The translations under genes and the position numbers were made by a program. Under the pieces are notes generated by a model, which saw only the letters and a list, made by a program, of their open reading frames with translations, ran no database searches and had not been told where the DNA came from. This document shows, one piece after another, positions 17,424 to 26,349 of a stretch of 64,000 bases of DNA (the stretch's first letter is position 1; each line of letters opens with the position of its first letter). Location of the stretch: positions 2,418,001-2,482,000 of the forward strand of contig NZ_UHIL01000001.1 of assembly GCF_900460535.1 (NCBI RefSeq), in the 5' to 3' direction. The stretch is from Vibrio parahaemolyticus (lineage in GTDB: Bacteria; Pseudomonadota; Gammaproteobacteria; Enterobacterales; Vibrionaceae).

Positions 17424-18857
17424 ATGAAGCAAGTTACAACACGCCTTCCTAGCTTGATACAGGTATTTATCTCGCTAGGTTTATTTCTACTTCTGGCATT
17501 TTCGTTTACTGCCAAGCTAGACCTGCCAATTCAGCTCGCGCTGTACATCGGCTGGTTTATCATCATGCTATTGGGTCTTAAACTTGGTCATCAGTACAAA
17601 GACTTAGAAAAAGCCGCGCTAAACGGTATTTCTAATGGTTTGGGTGCAGTATTGATTCTCCTTGCCGTTGGTGCACTTGTCGGCACTTGGATTTCAGGCG
17701 GAATCGTACCAACCATCATCTACTACGGTCTTAAAGCCATCCACCCTTCTATCTTTTTGCTAGCAACAATGATCATCTGTTCATTGACTGCGTTGGCAAC
17801 CGGCACATCTTGGGGTGCAGCAGGTACCGCAGGTATCGCAATGATGGGGATTGGCCAAGGTCTTGGCGTTCCTGCCCCAATTACAGCGGGTGCAGTACTT
17901 TCAGGTTGTTACTTCGGTGACAAGATGTCGCCTCTATCAGATTCAGTGATTCTTGCTTCATCAATGTCTAACGTTGAAGTGATGGAGCACATCAAAGGCA
18001 TGCTGCCTATCGCGCTGATCAGCTACGTGATCACTGGCATTATGTTTACTGCTTTTGGTTTCCACTACGCAGGTCAAGTAGACATGAGCCAAGTGGACTC
18101 GGTGATTAAAGCGATGGAACAGCAGTTCTACATCACGCCTTACTCATTTGTTCCTGTGATCATCGTATTGTCACTTCTAGCAATGCGTATGCCTTCATTC
18201 CCAGTGATCAGTTTTGGTTCTCTGCTAGGTATTATTTGGGCAGTAATGATTCAAGATGTGGACTTCCTGACTGCGTTCAACACTGCTTGGGCTCCGTTTG
18301 CAATCTCATCTGGCGTAGATTTCATCGACTCGATTCTTAACCGTGGCGGCATGTCTTCAATGCTTGGTTCAGTAGCGGTTATCGTGTTTGGCCTTGGTTT
18401 TGGCGGCCTGCTAGACAAAGTGGGCGTGCTTGAAACTATCGCGAAATTGTTTGAAAAACGCGTTCAAAGTGCAGGTTCACTGGCAACAAGCACAATCGGT
18501 ACGGCCTTTATGGGTAACGTGTTTGGTTCGGCGATGTACGTTTCACTTATCCTGACACCAAAAATCTGTGCGAAGAATTACGACCGTCTAGGCTACAAAC
18601 GTAAGAACTTATCTCGTAACGCAGAATTTGGCGGCACGCTAACATCAGGCATGGTTCCTTGGAGTGACAACGGTATCTACATGGCAAGTATTTTGGGTGT
18701 TGCTACGCTGTCTTACGCCCCATTCATGTGGCTAAGCTTTGTATGTATTATTGTGACTATCTTCACGTCTTACATGGGTTGGTTTGTTGATAAATGCGAA
18801 CCAACAGCAGAAGCAGTTGAACAAGCTGAAGGCGAATTAAAGCAGCAAACGGCTTAA
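17424..18857 (+). CDS. nhaC: NhaC-family Na+/H+ antiporter (or lysine carrier of the same family)
   Basis: A 477-aa inner membrane transporter with about 11-12 helices. NhaC signatures are visible: LTALATGTSWGAAGTAGIAMMGIG, SGCYFGDKMSPLSDSVILASS, and near the end GTLTSGMVPWSDNGIYM. Start ATG 17424 was chosen because AGAGG lies 5 bases upstream; the TTG at 17409 would overlap that site. NhaC relatives include sodium/proton antiporters and proposed lysine transporters (LysW). Adjacency to asd, a lysine pathway gene, leaves the lysine option open. A strong terminator follows. Confidence 0.85.
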   Translation: MKQVTTRLPSLIQVFISLGLFLLLAFSFTAKLDLPIQLALYIGWFIIMLLGLKLGHQYKDLEKAALNGISNGLGAVLILLAVGALVGTWISGGIVPTIIYYGLKAIHPSIFLLATMIICSLTALATGTSWGAAGTAGIAMMGIGQGLGVPAPITAGAVLSGCYFGDKMSPLSDSVILASSMSNVEVMEHIKGMLPIALISYVITGIMFTAFGFHYAGQVDMSQVDSVIKAMEQQFYITPYSFVPVIIVLSLLAMRMPSFPVISFGSLLGIIWAVMIQDVDFLTAFNTAWAPFAISSGVDFIDSILNRGGMSSMLGSVAVIVFGLGFGGLLDKVGVLETIAKLFEKRVQSAGSLATSTIGTAFMGNVFGSAMYVSLILTPKICAKNYDRLGYKRKNLSRNAEFGGTLTSGMVPWSDNGIYMASILGVATLSYAPFMWLSFVCIIVTIFTSYMGWFVDKCEPTAEAVEQAEGELKQQTA

Positions 18858-18898
18858 CTTCGCAGAGTTAGGAAGAACCTCACTTCCGAATGAAAGAC

Positions 18899-18929
18899 AA
18901 AAAAAAGAGCGCATTAGCGCTCTTTTTTG
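18899..18929. terminator. Bidirectional terminator after nhaC
   Basis: AAAAAAGAGCGC-ATTA-GCGCTCTTTTTT. It also serves the convergent lipoprotein gene. Confidence 0.9.
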
Positions 18930-18944
18930 TATCTAAACTACACG

Positions 18945-20108
18945 TTAGCTTTGTTTAACTTTTGTTTTCACCGCCGCTCGCTTGCCAAGCACATAACCTA
19001 AACCAAGCGGAGCGAAGAATATCGCAGCAATGAACAGAATAAAGTAGACAATTGTGCTCTTCACTAACTCTATCAACTTGGTCATGGCGAGATTCACAAC
19101 CTCTTGAGACACTCTATCCATATCCTGAGCAAACTTCTCACGTTCATGAGTGATGATCAGAGCGATCTCTTGGCGCTCTCTTGCCACCATTTCTTCTAAT
19201 GCTTGTCGCTCTTCACCTAATTGAGACAAACGCTCTTGGGTTTTTTGGTCAATGTCGTCCACTAAAGGCTGCAGTTCAACCGCCATTTGTTCAGCCAAAT
19301 AACGCATATACTCAGGGTTGTTATCGATGAAATCTCTCATTGAGTCAGCAGTCACTTGCAGACTGTTCAAAGCGGCATTAACCTTCTCAATACTTGCCGA
19401 ACTGTTCAACGCTAATAACTGCGCCTTCCAAGTCATGATCTTTGGCGTTTGTTCAGAGACCAAACTCAATCTATCGGATACATCTCCCAATGCTTCCGGC
19501 ATCGTACCCAACGTTGTTACCGCGTCTTCCTCACTGATTTGATTGGCTTCTAACCAAGCACGGTAAGCTGGCGTTCTAATCATGCTTAAATCAGCGAACG
19601 GATACTGTTTAACAAAGTCAGCAACAAAGAGCTTCGTTTTATCGTAAACCTCTTTTTTCAACAGTGATTGAGCGAGCTGGTCTACCTCATTGGCTAAGTG
19701 TGCCGAGACTTGTTTGGCTTCATCCGTAGCAAAAATGTCACGGCCAGCGCCCGTCGCATAAAACTGGTTCATTTGATGGGTGAACACCCACGTATCAATC
19801 AATGCAGCCATTGGTGATACTTGATATGCTGCAGCTTGCAAGCCTTCTTCTGCATTGATCTTCCACAGCAGGACGTAAGACTGGTTCACTTTATCATTGG
19901 GGTCATACTGCTCTTGAAGCACATCGGCGGCTTGCTCAACTTGAGCAAAAAATTGAAGTGCATATTCGCGCGTTAAAATGCGCATATTAAGCTCTTGCTT
20001 AGTGAGAGGAACGGTCTGGCTGTCAATTTTCACTTCTAACAGGGAACACCCTGAAAGAGTGGTAACCAACCACAAAACCATTAGTGACGATATTCGACGA
20101 ATGGACAT
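18945..20108 (-). CDS. Predicted lipoprotein with coiled coil and C-terminal membrane helix
   Basis: A 387-aa protein not recognised by name. A lipobox LSGC puts the lipidated cysteine at residue 21. The body is helical, and a strong coiled coil rich in E/R/Q occurs at about residues 278-330. A hydrophobic segment at about 345-370 is followed by a basic tail KRAAVKTKVKQS. A lipid anchor at one end and a membrane helix with a positive tail at the other suggests it is tethered in the inner membrane or spans the periplasm. It lies 108 bp downstream of the membrane Hpt gene on the same strand, with no terminator between, so the two may act together. The function is unknown. Confidence 0.75.
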   Translation of the reverse strand: MSIRRISSLMVLWLVTTLSGCSLLEVKIDSQTVPLTKQELNMRILTREYALQFFAQVEQAADVLQEQYDPNDKVNQSYVLLWKINAEEGLQAAAYQVSPMAALIDTWVFTHQMNQFYATGAGRDIFATDEAKQVSAHLANEVDQLAQSLLKKEVYDKTKLFVADFVKQYPFADLSMIRTPAYRAWLEANQISEEDAVTTLGTMPEALGDVSDRLSLVSEQTPKIMTWKAQLLALNSSASIEKVNAALNSLQVTADSMRDFIDNNPEYMRYLAEQMAVELQPLVDDIDQKTQERLSQLGEERQALEEMVARERQEIALIITHEREKFAQDMDRVSQEVVNLAMTKLIELVKSTIVYFILFIAAIFFAPLGLGYVLGKRAAVKTKVKQS

Positions 20109-20216
20109 GAAGCTACCTTTATCAAATTGTATAGAACAGGAATTAAGCGGAACCCAAGTGTAGGTTCGAACGCGCCTTTAATACCTCAACCGCCAACATT
20201 TTAAGTCAGAGGAATA

Positions 20217-21506
20217 TCAATCTGTTAGCACTTCTCGTATCTTTTCACTGTTGAGAACTTTCTCTGCGAAAAGTGTTGTTTGTTGTAATACATCCCTTAA
20301 TTGACAGAGCTTATTATCCGGTACCTCTTTGCCCTGTTTTATCAATAATTCTATCTCACCTGAGATGTAATGCAGGGGCATTGCACCTAAACTTCCTGAC
20401 ACCCCTTTCAGGCTGTGCGCCGCGCGCTGTGCGTTGTCTATATCTTCGTTTAGAAGTTTATGTAATTTAGAACCATCTTCAGCATGATCTTGAATAAAGA
20501 CCTCGAGCAACATTCGGACAGCGCCTTCATCTCCAGAAAGCGAATCCAGCATTCTGTTTATATCGATAAACGGTTCTTGCGGAGCCAGCAATTCTTGTCG
20601 CGAATCAGGGGTTAGCTCTTGCGTTTTATTCGCTTGAGCATCACTTGCCAACTCACGCGCTTTGTTCTCGTGTTCTAAAGAACTGGATGCGTTTTCAGTT
20701 TGAGAAACGGCAGGATCTGATGAACTTGAATTCGCCACCTCATTTTTAGAGAAGACAGCCCATGAGACCAACGCCAACAGACAACCGCTCACGACAATAA
20801 GCCAAAAGATAAAAGAAACCAGTTTTTGTTCGAGCGTAGCCTTCATCGACACCAACTGATTAGGAAAATCTGGCTTTAATAACTGATTCGCCAAATAACT
20901 GCCCTGTGCATTCGCCGCAAGAACACTTGAAGTTTGTGCGAGTCGACGTTGAAATGCAGAACGCTCCCCTGTCGACAGTGAATCCGATTCGATAAACAGT
21001 AAATCCAGTTCGCGATAGGTATCCGTATTGGTGTTGGAATCGCTAAAAATCGATTCAAGAACCAAGGCTCCCAAGCGGTAATACATGTTTTCAATTTGCT
21101 GCGAGTTGTTTTCCGCACCTCGGCTGGTGTGCAGTTGCTCCGCCAACGATACCAACTCACCATCACTGCCAATAAAAGCGCGTGCACTTTCCAAAAATCG
21201 ATCAGTTGAATAAAGCAATTGCGTGACGTCTGGCCCATTCGCATCAGAGACTTCACTTTCTAATTGAAGACGAACCGCGTACACAAGCTGAAGTTTGAGT
21301 GAGACTTGATCGACATGCTTAACTCGATACGGCAACTCAAAATTAAAGAAGTTACGTACTTCCTCAACTTTACTGCCGAGTTCATTCAATGTGGAAAGCG
21401 TTTGCATCGTCTGCTTTGCTTGAAACCAAAGAGTTGCAGAAAATACACACCACAAAATGAATAAGAACCAAATAATCCGCTTAATCCCTGCTCTTAATTG
21501 ATGCAA
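20217..21506 (-). CDS. Membrane-anchored Hpt phosphotransfer protein without a kinase domain
   Basis: A 429-aa protein with the layout of a sensor kinase but no HisKA or ATPase domain. It has TM1 (about residues 11-29), a helical periplasmic domain (30-228) and TM2 (230-252). A Ser/Glu-rich linker (255-310) follows, then a C-terminal Hpt domain. The phosphorylatable histidine is H364 in AHSLKGVSGSLGA. It could relay phosphate between a hybrid kinase and a response regulator while sensing a periplasmic signal. No kinase or response regulator lies next to it. The neighbour is the unknown lipoprotein at 18945. Confidence 0.85.
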   Translation of the reverse strand: MHQLRAGIKRIIWFLFILWCVFSATLWFQAKQTMQTLSTLNELGSKVEEVRNFFNFELPYRVKHVDQVSLKLQLVYAVRLQLESEVSDANGPDVTQLLYSTDRFLESARAFIGSDGELVSLAEQLHTSRGAENNSQQIENMYYRLGALVLESIFSDSNTNTDTYRELDLLFIESDSLSTGERSAFQRRLAQTSSVLAANAQGSYLANQLLKPDFPNQLVSMKATLEQKLVSFIFWLIVVSGCLLALVSWAVFSKNEVANSSSSDPAVSQTENASSSLEHENKARELASDAQANKTQELTPDSRQELLAPQEPFIDINRMLDSLSGDEGAVRMLLEVFIQDHAEDGSKLHKLLNEDIDNAQRAAHSLKGVSGSLGAMPLHYISGEIELLIKQGKEVPDNKLCQLRDVLQQTTLFAEKVLNSEKIREVLTD

Positions 21507-21580
21507 CGCTCAGTCCTCATATAATCCATTAATTACAAGCATATACCATGTTCTGAGCTCTGGCTGTGCTTGCTTCACAT

Positions 21581-21604
21581 AAAAAAAGAGAGCCTAGGGC
21601 TCTC
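21581..21604 (-). terminator. Terminator after yejK
   Basis: GAGAGCC-TAG-GGCTCTC hairpin with a T7 run on the minus strand, 11 bp after the yejK stop. Confidence 0.85.
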
Positions 21605-21614
21605 TTCATAAGAA

Positions 21615-22613
21615 TTAGTTACGACTTAACTGATCTTTCAAGTTTGGCGGTGTCCCTTTGATCGTCAGCGTATCTGTTTCTGGATCGTAGAAAATACGCT
21701 CGCCCAACAACAAGCTGTCAAAGCTGATATTTAAACCACCACCGGCACCCACATATTTAGTCAGCTTACGAACCGTTGAGCGATCACCAGGGAATGATTC
21801 TTCAAGCTCGTAACCTTGCTCTTTGGTGAAGTCCATAAAGCTCGTACCATCTTGGCTTGGCGGTAACTCACCAGAAAGTTCAGAAATTTGAACCTCTTCA
21901 CCAGATTTGATCTGCTCGTTACAGTAGTTATAGACCTGCTTTTTGTACTCGTTAACTTCTTGCTTTTCCAACTTAGAATCCGCACAGAAGTCATCCACCG
22001 CTTGCATCAACACAAGGTTTTGCTGTTTCGTGTCTAAGCCAATATCGGCTTGCAGAAAATCAAGGAAGAAATCAGCGACTTTACGACCAACACGCCCTTT
22101 GATGTATTGTAGGTAACGGTTAGATTCTTTATCCGTCTCGTAACTCGAAAGGTCAATGCGCGCCGCAATGTCCATCTTCGTGATATCGAGGTAGTCCGTC
22201 GCGCTGATGTCCAAACCCTCAGTCACTTTCAGGCTTTGGTTCATCGGCAAGATACCAATGAAAAGATAATCTGTTGCTAAACTTTGGTACTCAGCAAAAA
22301 CCAAAATGCCTTCATCCGCAAATGGGTACTTAATCAGTTCTTCTTTCAGGCGATTTGCACTAATTTGTGAGAAGTCGTAAAAATCTCGCTCTCCTTTGCG
22401 CATTTCTTGAAGCCAAAATTGAAATTCGCTGTCTGACTGGAAAGAGCCAAAACCTTTACCAGCTTTAGAATGGAATACTCGATGGAGCTCTGCGACGAGA
22501 TTTTCAGTTGAAGCATCGTTTTCTAGTGATGCTGGACGAAGTTTAACAACCAGTTCGTCCTGATCGTTTTTGCACAGTTGATGCAGAATAACGTTTGAAA
22601 GATGAAGGCTCAT
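21615..22613 (-). CDS. yejK: Nucleoid-associated protein YejK (NdpA)
   Basis: A 332-aa member of the YejK/NdpA (37-kDa nucleoid-associated) family, which binds DNA and localises to the nucleoid in E. coli. Family features seen are the N-terminal MSLHLSNVILHQL, the KGRVGRKVADFFLDFLQADIG region (about residues 170-190), and the C-terminal GGGLNISFDSLLLGERIFYDPETDTLTIKGTPPNLKDQL. Length matches the family. It is divergent from yejL-yejM, as in enterics. Confidence 0.95.
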   Translation of the reverse strand: MSLHLSNVILHQLCKNDQDELVVKLRPASLENDASTENLVAELHRVFHSKAGKGFGSFQSDSEFQFWLQEMRKGERDFYDFSQISANRLKEELIKYPFADEGILVFAEYQSLATDYLFIGILPMNQSLKVTEGLDISATDYLDITKMDIAARIDLSSYETDKESNRYLQYIKGRVGRKVADFFLDFLQADIGLDTKQQNLVLMQAVDDFCADSKLEKQEVNEYKKQVYNYCNEQIKSGEEVQISELSGELPPSQDGTSFMDFTKEQGYELEESFPGDRSTVRKLTKYVGAGGGLNISFDSLLLGERIFYDPETDTLTIKGTPPNLKDQLSRN

Positions 22614-22698
22614 AGTGATTTTATCTTGCTACAAGGTTTTAGTTGATGGGCATTGTAGGTTATCATAAGCCGCTTTTACTATCATTATTAGAGTCTTT

Positions 22699-22926
22699 AT
22701 GCCGATTACATCTAAATATACTGACGAACAAGTAGAGAAAATTCTTGCTGAAGTCGCTTTGGTTCTTGAAAAACATGCCGCTTCTCCTGAATTGACGCTA
22801 ATGATTGCCGGAAATATCGCAACGAATGTCTTAAATCAACGTGTTGCAGCTTCACAACGCAAACTGATTGCTGAAAAATTTGCTCAGGCGCTGATGTCTT
22901 CATTAGAAACACCAAAAACACATTAA
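22699..22926 (+). CDS. yejL: UPF0352 family protein YejL
   Basis: A 75-aa helical protein of the YejL family, function unknown. It begins [19 protein letters not shown] and has the family segment [16 protein letters not shown]. It lies directly before yejM with 23 bp between, and is divergent from yejK. Co-transcription with yejM is inferred from spacing. Confidence 0.93.
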   Translation: MPITSKYTDEQVEKILAEVALVLEKHAASPELTLMIAGNIATNVLNQRVAASQRKLIAEKFAQALMSSLETPKTH

Positions 22927-22949
22927 TAACGGATAAATAGAACACATAC

Positions 22950-24758
22950 ATGGTAGACAGCGGAAACTCATACGGCGAACGTGTATCTCGACTGGTTGGT
23001 TGGGGTCATTGGTTTGCATTCTTCAATATCGTAGCTTCGATGTTGATAGGCACACGCTACATTGTTCAGTCGCCTTGGCCCGAGACGTTGCTGGGTCAGT
23101 TCTATCTTGCGGTTTCGTGGGTTGGCCATTTTGGCTTCCTTGTTTTCGCTCTCTACTTATTGGTTCTGTTCCCGTTGACGTTTGTCCTGCCATCACGGAA
23201 GTTATTCCGTTTGGTGGCAGTGATCTTTGCCACTGTTGGACAAACAATCTTATTGATTGATACCCAGGCGTACCAATCCATAAACCTGCACCTAACCCCT
23301 GTGGTTTGGGAGCTGTTATTCAGCGATGATAAAAGTGCGTTAAGCTCGGATCTACAACACCTGTTTGTTGTGATGCCGCTGATATTCCTTGTTCAGCTCG
23401 CCTTATCAGAATGGGTTTGGCGTAAGCAACGCAAACTTTCTCACAAACACGTTGGTCGTCCACTGGCTGCCGTGTTCTTTTTGAGCTTTATGACCAGCCA
23501 TTTGGTCTACATTTGGGCTGATGCCTATTTCTATAATCCGATCACGAGCCAACGCTCAAACTTCCCGCTTTCTTACCCAATGACGGCGAAAAGCTTTATG
23601 GAAAAACATGGTCTGCTTGACCGTGAAGAGTACCTAAAACGCTTAGCGGAGAATGAAAATAACGTTGAACTGGTGAACTACCCACTAGAAAAACTTGAAT
23701 TCAACCGCCGTGTAAACAAGTTGAACGTGTTGATGATCAGCGTAAATAACCTGCGTGCAGACGCGCTGAATCAAGAAGAAATGCCAAACCTCTACGAGTT
23801 TGCACAACAAAACCAAAACTTCCGTAAACACTACAGCTCAAGCAATGATACATATGGTGCATTTGGCTTGTTCTATGGTTTACCAACGAGCTACGCCTCT
23901 AGCATCAAGGCACAAGGTGCCTCGCCTGTACTTCTTGATGTACTTAAAGATCAAGGCTACACCTTCGGTTTGTTTAGCGGCAGCGGTTTTGAAGATGACC
24001 TTTATTCAGAAATCGTCTTCCGAGGCGTAAACCTAGCTGAAAAACTGGATGGTACTCAAGCCCATACCGATAAACAATCTATCGCCGATTGGAACATGTG
24101 GCTAACGGAAAAAGCGAACCAGCCTTGGTTCAGCTACATCGAAGTTACTACGGTAGATAATTTTGAATCTATCCCGTCGAACTCGAAAGAAGATATGTCG
24201 GCGAGTGAACGCTTCAAAAATGCTTATGAGTTTGCCGTGAAATCTGCGGATGACAAAGTCGGCGGTATTATCAAAACACTTGAAGACGCTCAATTATTGG
24301 TAAACACCGTTGTTATCGTCACTTCCAACCATGGCAGTGAGTTTAACGAAACCAATACCAATAGCTGGGGCGCAAACAGTAACTACAGTCGTTACCAATT
24401 GCAGGTGCCAATGGTAATCCATTGGCCTGGTATGATGGCTGGTGAGTTTAATCACAGCACGAGCCATTTAGACCTTTCAGTTACGCTACTGCAAGATATG
24501 CTTGGTGTATCGTCCAATCCATACGATTACAGCAGTGGTCGTAACTTATTTGACGAAAGCCGTCGCCGTTGGATTCTTGCTGGTGATACTCGAGAACTTG
24601 CTCTCATCACAAATAACCAAACTACCGTGATCGATAAGTTCGGGAACTACAAGCTATACGATGAGAACTACAAGCGCATGCGTGATGAAACGCCTAAACT
24701 GCCGGTTCTTATGCAAGGCTTAACCGAGTTACAGCGTTTTTACTCTAAAAGTGAATAG
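22950..24758 (+). CDS. yejM: Inner membrane sulfatase-like protein YejM (LapC/PbgA)
   Basis: A 602-aa inner membrane protein. Five N-terminal helices (about residues 17-190) are followed by a large periplasmic alkaline-phosphatase/sulfatase-like domain (about 245-590). In enterics it senses lipopolysaccharide at the outer face of the inner membrane and regulates LpxC turnover through LapB. Seen here are the N-terminal WGHWFAFFNIVASMLIGTRY of the DUF3413 region, NVLMISVNNLRADALN at the start of the sulfatase fold, and TSNHGSEFNE near residue 458. The sulfatase nucleophile region appears degenerate (SSSNDTYGAFGLFYG), consistent with a non-catalytic sensor. A terminator follows. Confidence 0.93.
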   Translation: MVDSGNSYGERVSRLVGWGHWFAFFNIVASMLIGTRYIVQSPWPETLLGQFYLAVSWVGHFGFLVFALYLLVLFPLTFVLPSRKLFRLVAVIFATVGQTILLIDTQAYQSINLHLTPVVWELLFSDDKSALSSDLQHLFVVMPLIFLVQLALSEWVWRKQRKLSHKHVGRPLAAVFFLSFMTSHLVYIWADAYFYNPITSQRSNFPLSYPMTAKSFMEKHGLLDREEYLKRLAENENNVELVNYPLEKLEFNRRVNKLNVLMISVNNLRADALNQEEMPNLYEFAQQNQNFRKHYSSSNDTYGAFGLFYGLPTSYASSIKAQGASPVLLDVLKDQGYTFGLFSGSGFEDDLYSEIVFRGVNLAEKLDGTQAHTDKQSIADWNMWLTEKANQPWFSYIEVTTVDNFESIPSNSKEDMSASERFKNAYEFAVKSADDKVGGIIKTLEDAQLLVNTVVIVTSNHGSEFNETNTNSWGANSNYSRYQLQVPMVIHWPGMMAGEFNHSTSHLDLSVTLLQDMLGVSSNPYDYSSGRNLFDESRRRWILAGDTRELALITNNQTTVIDKFGNYKLYDENYKRMRDETPKLPVLMQGLTELQRFYSKSE

Positions 24759-24779
24759 TTGAACACTCAAAGTTGATAG

Positions 24780-24807
24780 AAAAGCTCTCCAAATGGAGGG
24801 CTTTTTG
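24780..24807 (+). terminator. Rho-independent terminator after yejM
   Basis: AAAGCTCTCC-AAAT-GGAGGGCTTTTT stem with one G-T pair and a T run. Confidence 0.8.
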
Positions 24808-24911
24808 TTTATTTAAGCAACAAACAACACAAAATCGAACAGGAAACACTCAAACGAATAATTTAGGGGTTTACAAGGTTTTCAAAGCCTTATATTATTC
24901 GCGTCAACAAC

Positions 24912-25002
24912 GGAGAGATGGCTGAGTGGTTGAAAGCACCGGTCTTGAAAACCGGCATACGTTAATAGCGTATCTAGGGTTCAAATCCCTATCTCTCCGC
25001 CA
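24912..25002 (+). tRNA. tRNA-Ser(TGA)
   Basis: 91 bp including the encoded CCA. The acceptor stem pairs GGAGAGA with TCTCTCC, with G as discriminator. The anticodon stem CCGGT/ACCGG encloses the loop CTTGAAA, giving anticodon TGA (reads UCA). A long variable arm typical of class II serine tRNA (ATACG-TTAATAG-CGTAT) and a T loop GTTCAAATC are present. A terminator follows at once. Confidence 0.97.
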
Positions 25003-25009
25003 CATTTAG

Positions 25010-25042
25010 AAAAAGCCCGCTAAGAAATTAGTGGGCTTTTTC
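25010..25042 (+). terminator. Terminator after tRNA-Ser
   Basis: AAAAGCCCGCTAA-GAAA-TTAGTGGGCTTTT with one G-T pair and a T run, starting 8 bp after the CCA. Confidence 0.85.
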
Positions 25043-25098
25043 GTATATTCAGATTTGAAAGGACTTGGACAAATCCCTCCTTGAATACAAGCCCAACA

Positions 25099-25143
25099 CT
25101 CCGCCACATTTAGCAAAAGACCACTAATACGTTAGTGATCTTT
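25099..25143. repeat. Degenerate repeat of the tRNA-Ser 3' end plus terminator
   Basis: CTCCGCCACATTTAG (25099-25113) repeats exactly the 15 bp at 24995-25009, which cover the tRNA 3' end and flank. It is followed by a diverged copy of the terminator hairpin (AAAGACCACTAA / TTAGTGATCTTT). The offset is 104 bp. The second hairpin also pairs well on the minus strand (U-G in place of C-A), so it can end the histone-deacetylase-like gene. Confidence 0.8.
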
Positions 25144-25170
25144 GTTCTGCCTAATTACCTTTTTCAACTA

Positions 25171-26079
25171 TCAAGAGGCAAAGACTTCTGTCGCCGCTTT
25201 TATTAACTGCATGTGAATAGGTACAAGGTCTGCGTGGTTTGTTCTATATCCACCCCCCACAACGGCGGCAACAGGAATCCCTCTGTTTTTCATCAGTTGA
25301 AAAAGAAAACGATCACGCTCAAAAATTGCTTGAGTCGATACGTCAAAGTAACCAAGCTCATCATCTTGATGAATATCTACCCCAGCGTCGTAAATCACCA
25401 TATCTGGACGATGGAGATTCAACGCCATCTCGACCACCTCTTTAAACGTCATCAAAAATGTTTCATCGTCTGTTCCTTTTGCTAACGGAACATCCAAATC
25501 AGACTGTGGTTTTCTGGCAGGAAAGTTTTTATCGCAATGAAAAGAAAGCGTCACGATGTCAGGTTCTTCTTGGCACAAGGTGGCGGTTCCATCACCATGA
25601 TGAACATCACTATCAATAATTAAAATCTTATCAACGTGCTCGTTATCCAACATGTGTTTAGCCGCAATCACTAAATCGTTGAACAAACAGAATCCGCTAC
25701 CAAAATCTTTGTGAGCATGGTGGTAACCACCACTTAAGTGCAGTGCGATACCGTGCTCAAGCGCTTTTTCGGCTGTCAGAAGTGTACCAGCCGCTGACGT
25801 CAGTGTTCGAGTGATCAGAGCTTCACTCCAAGGAAAGCCGATTCGACGCATTTTAGCGGCGGGCATAATACCTTGTGCCAGTAAGTCAACATACTCCGCA
25901 TCATGCACGCGCTTGATCGCTTCAATTGACAGAGCTTGTGGTTCAAAAAACTGCACCCACTCAGCTTGCACATCGCGACGTACCTCTTCATAGAGATATT
26001 GATACTTCATGATTGGGTAACGGTGCCCTTCAGGCAATTCAAGTTTTGAGTATATAGGGTGGTATATCAGTGGCAACAT
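25171..26079 (-). CDS. Histone deacetylase-superfamily amidohydrolase
   Basis: A 302-aa zinc amidohydrolase of the HDAC/AcuC/acetylpolyamine family. Motifs are LSGGYHHAHKDFGSGFCLFND (about residues 115-135, catalytic histidines) and IIDSDVHHGDGTA (about 153-165, metal-binding Asp and His). YDAGVDIHQDDELG carries the third metal ligand, and GGGYRTN carries the catalytic tyrosine. All expected residues are present, so it should be active. The bacterial substrate (acetylpolyamine, acetyl-lysine or another N-acyl group) cannot be told. It is divergent from the Fur-box peptide at 26191. Confidence 0.9.
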   Translation of the reverse strand: MLPLIYHPIYSKLELPEGHRYPIMKYQYLYEEVRRDVQAEWVQFFEPQALSIEAIKRVHDAEYVDLLAQGIMPAAKMRRIGFPWSEALITRTLTSAAGTLLTAEKALEHGIALHLSGGYHHAHKDFGSGFCLFNDLVIAAKHMLDNEHVDKILIIDSDVHHGDGTATLCQEEPDIVTLSFHCDKNFPARKPQSDLDVPLAKGTDDETFLMTFKEVVEMALNLHRPDMVIYDAGVDIHQDDELGYFDVSTQAIFERDRFLFQLMKNRGIPVAAVVGGGYRTNHADLVPIHMQLIKAATEVFAS

Positions 26080-26146
26080 GAGACATTCTTTTCATACAAC
26101 GTTGTGAAATATTACCAACTACAAAGGTTGAATAGAAATTAATTTA

Positions 26147-26165
26147 ATTGATAATGATTTTCATT
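26147..26165. promoter_or_regulatory. Predicted Fur box
   Basis: TGATAATGATTTTCA matches the 7-1-7 palindrome TGATAATnATTATCA with one mismatch, and the flanking ATT on the right also fits. It lies between the divergent HDAC-like gene and the 39-aa ORF, 25 bp before the latter's ATG. Confidence 0.65.
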
Positions 26166-26190
26166 AAAAATTAAATTTCATACTCCAACG

Positions 26191-26310
26191 ATGAAAAAAA
26201 CGACATTTACGGTCCTAGGCGCTTTGTTTGGTTTCTTCTGTGCTATCTCTGTATTTATATCCCTGTTGTTTAGTGCATGGTGGTTAGTTGATTTTGTCGC
26301 ACTCAGCTAA
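26191..26310 (+). CDS. Putative 39-aa single-span membrane peptide downstream of a Fur box
   Basis: Short frame beginning MKKTTFTVLGALFG and ending LVDFVALS. It has a positively charged start, one hydrophobic span (about residues 6-34) with a WW pair, and a short polar end, the plan of a small inner membrane protein. No strong Shine-Dalgarno precedes the ATG, which lowers confidence. A good Fur box lies 25 bp upstream. An SDR gene starts 39 bp downstream without a terminator, so the two could share an iron-regulated transcript. No homologue is recognised. Confidence 0.5.
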   Translation: MKKTTFTVLGALFGFFCAISVFISLLFSAWWLVDFVALS

Positions 26311-26349
26311 CACAATAGTTTGATAACGTGTCTTACCAGAGAGTTAAAA

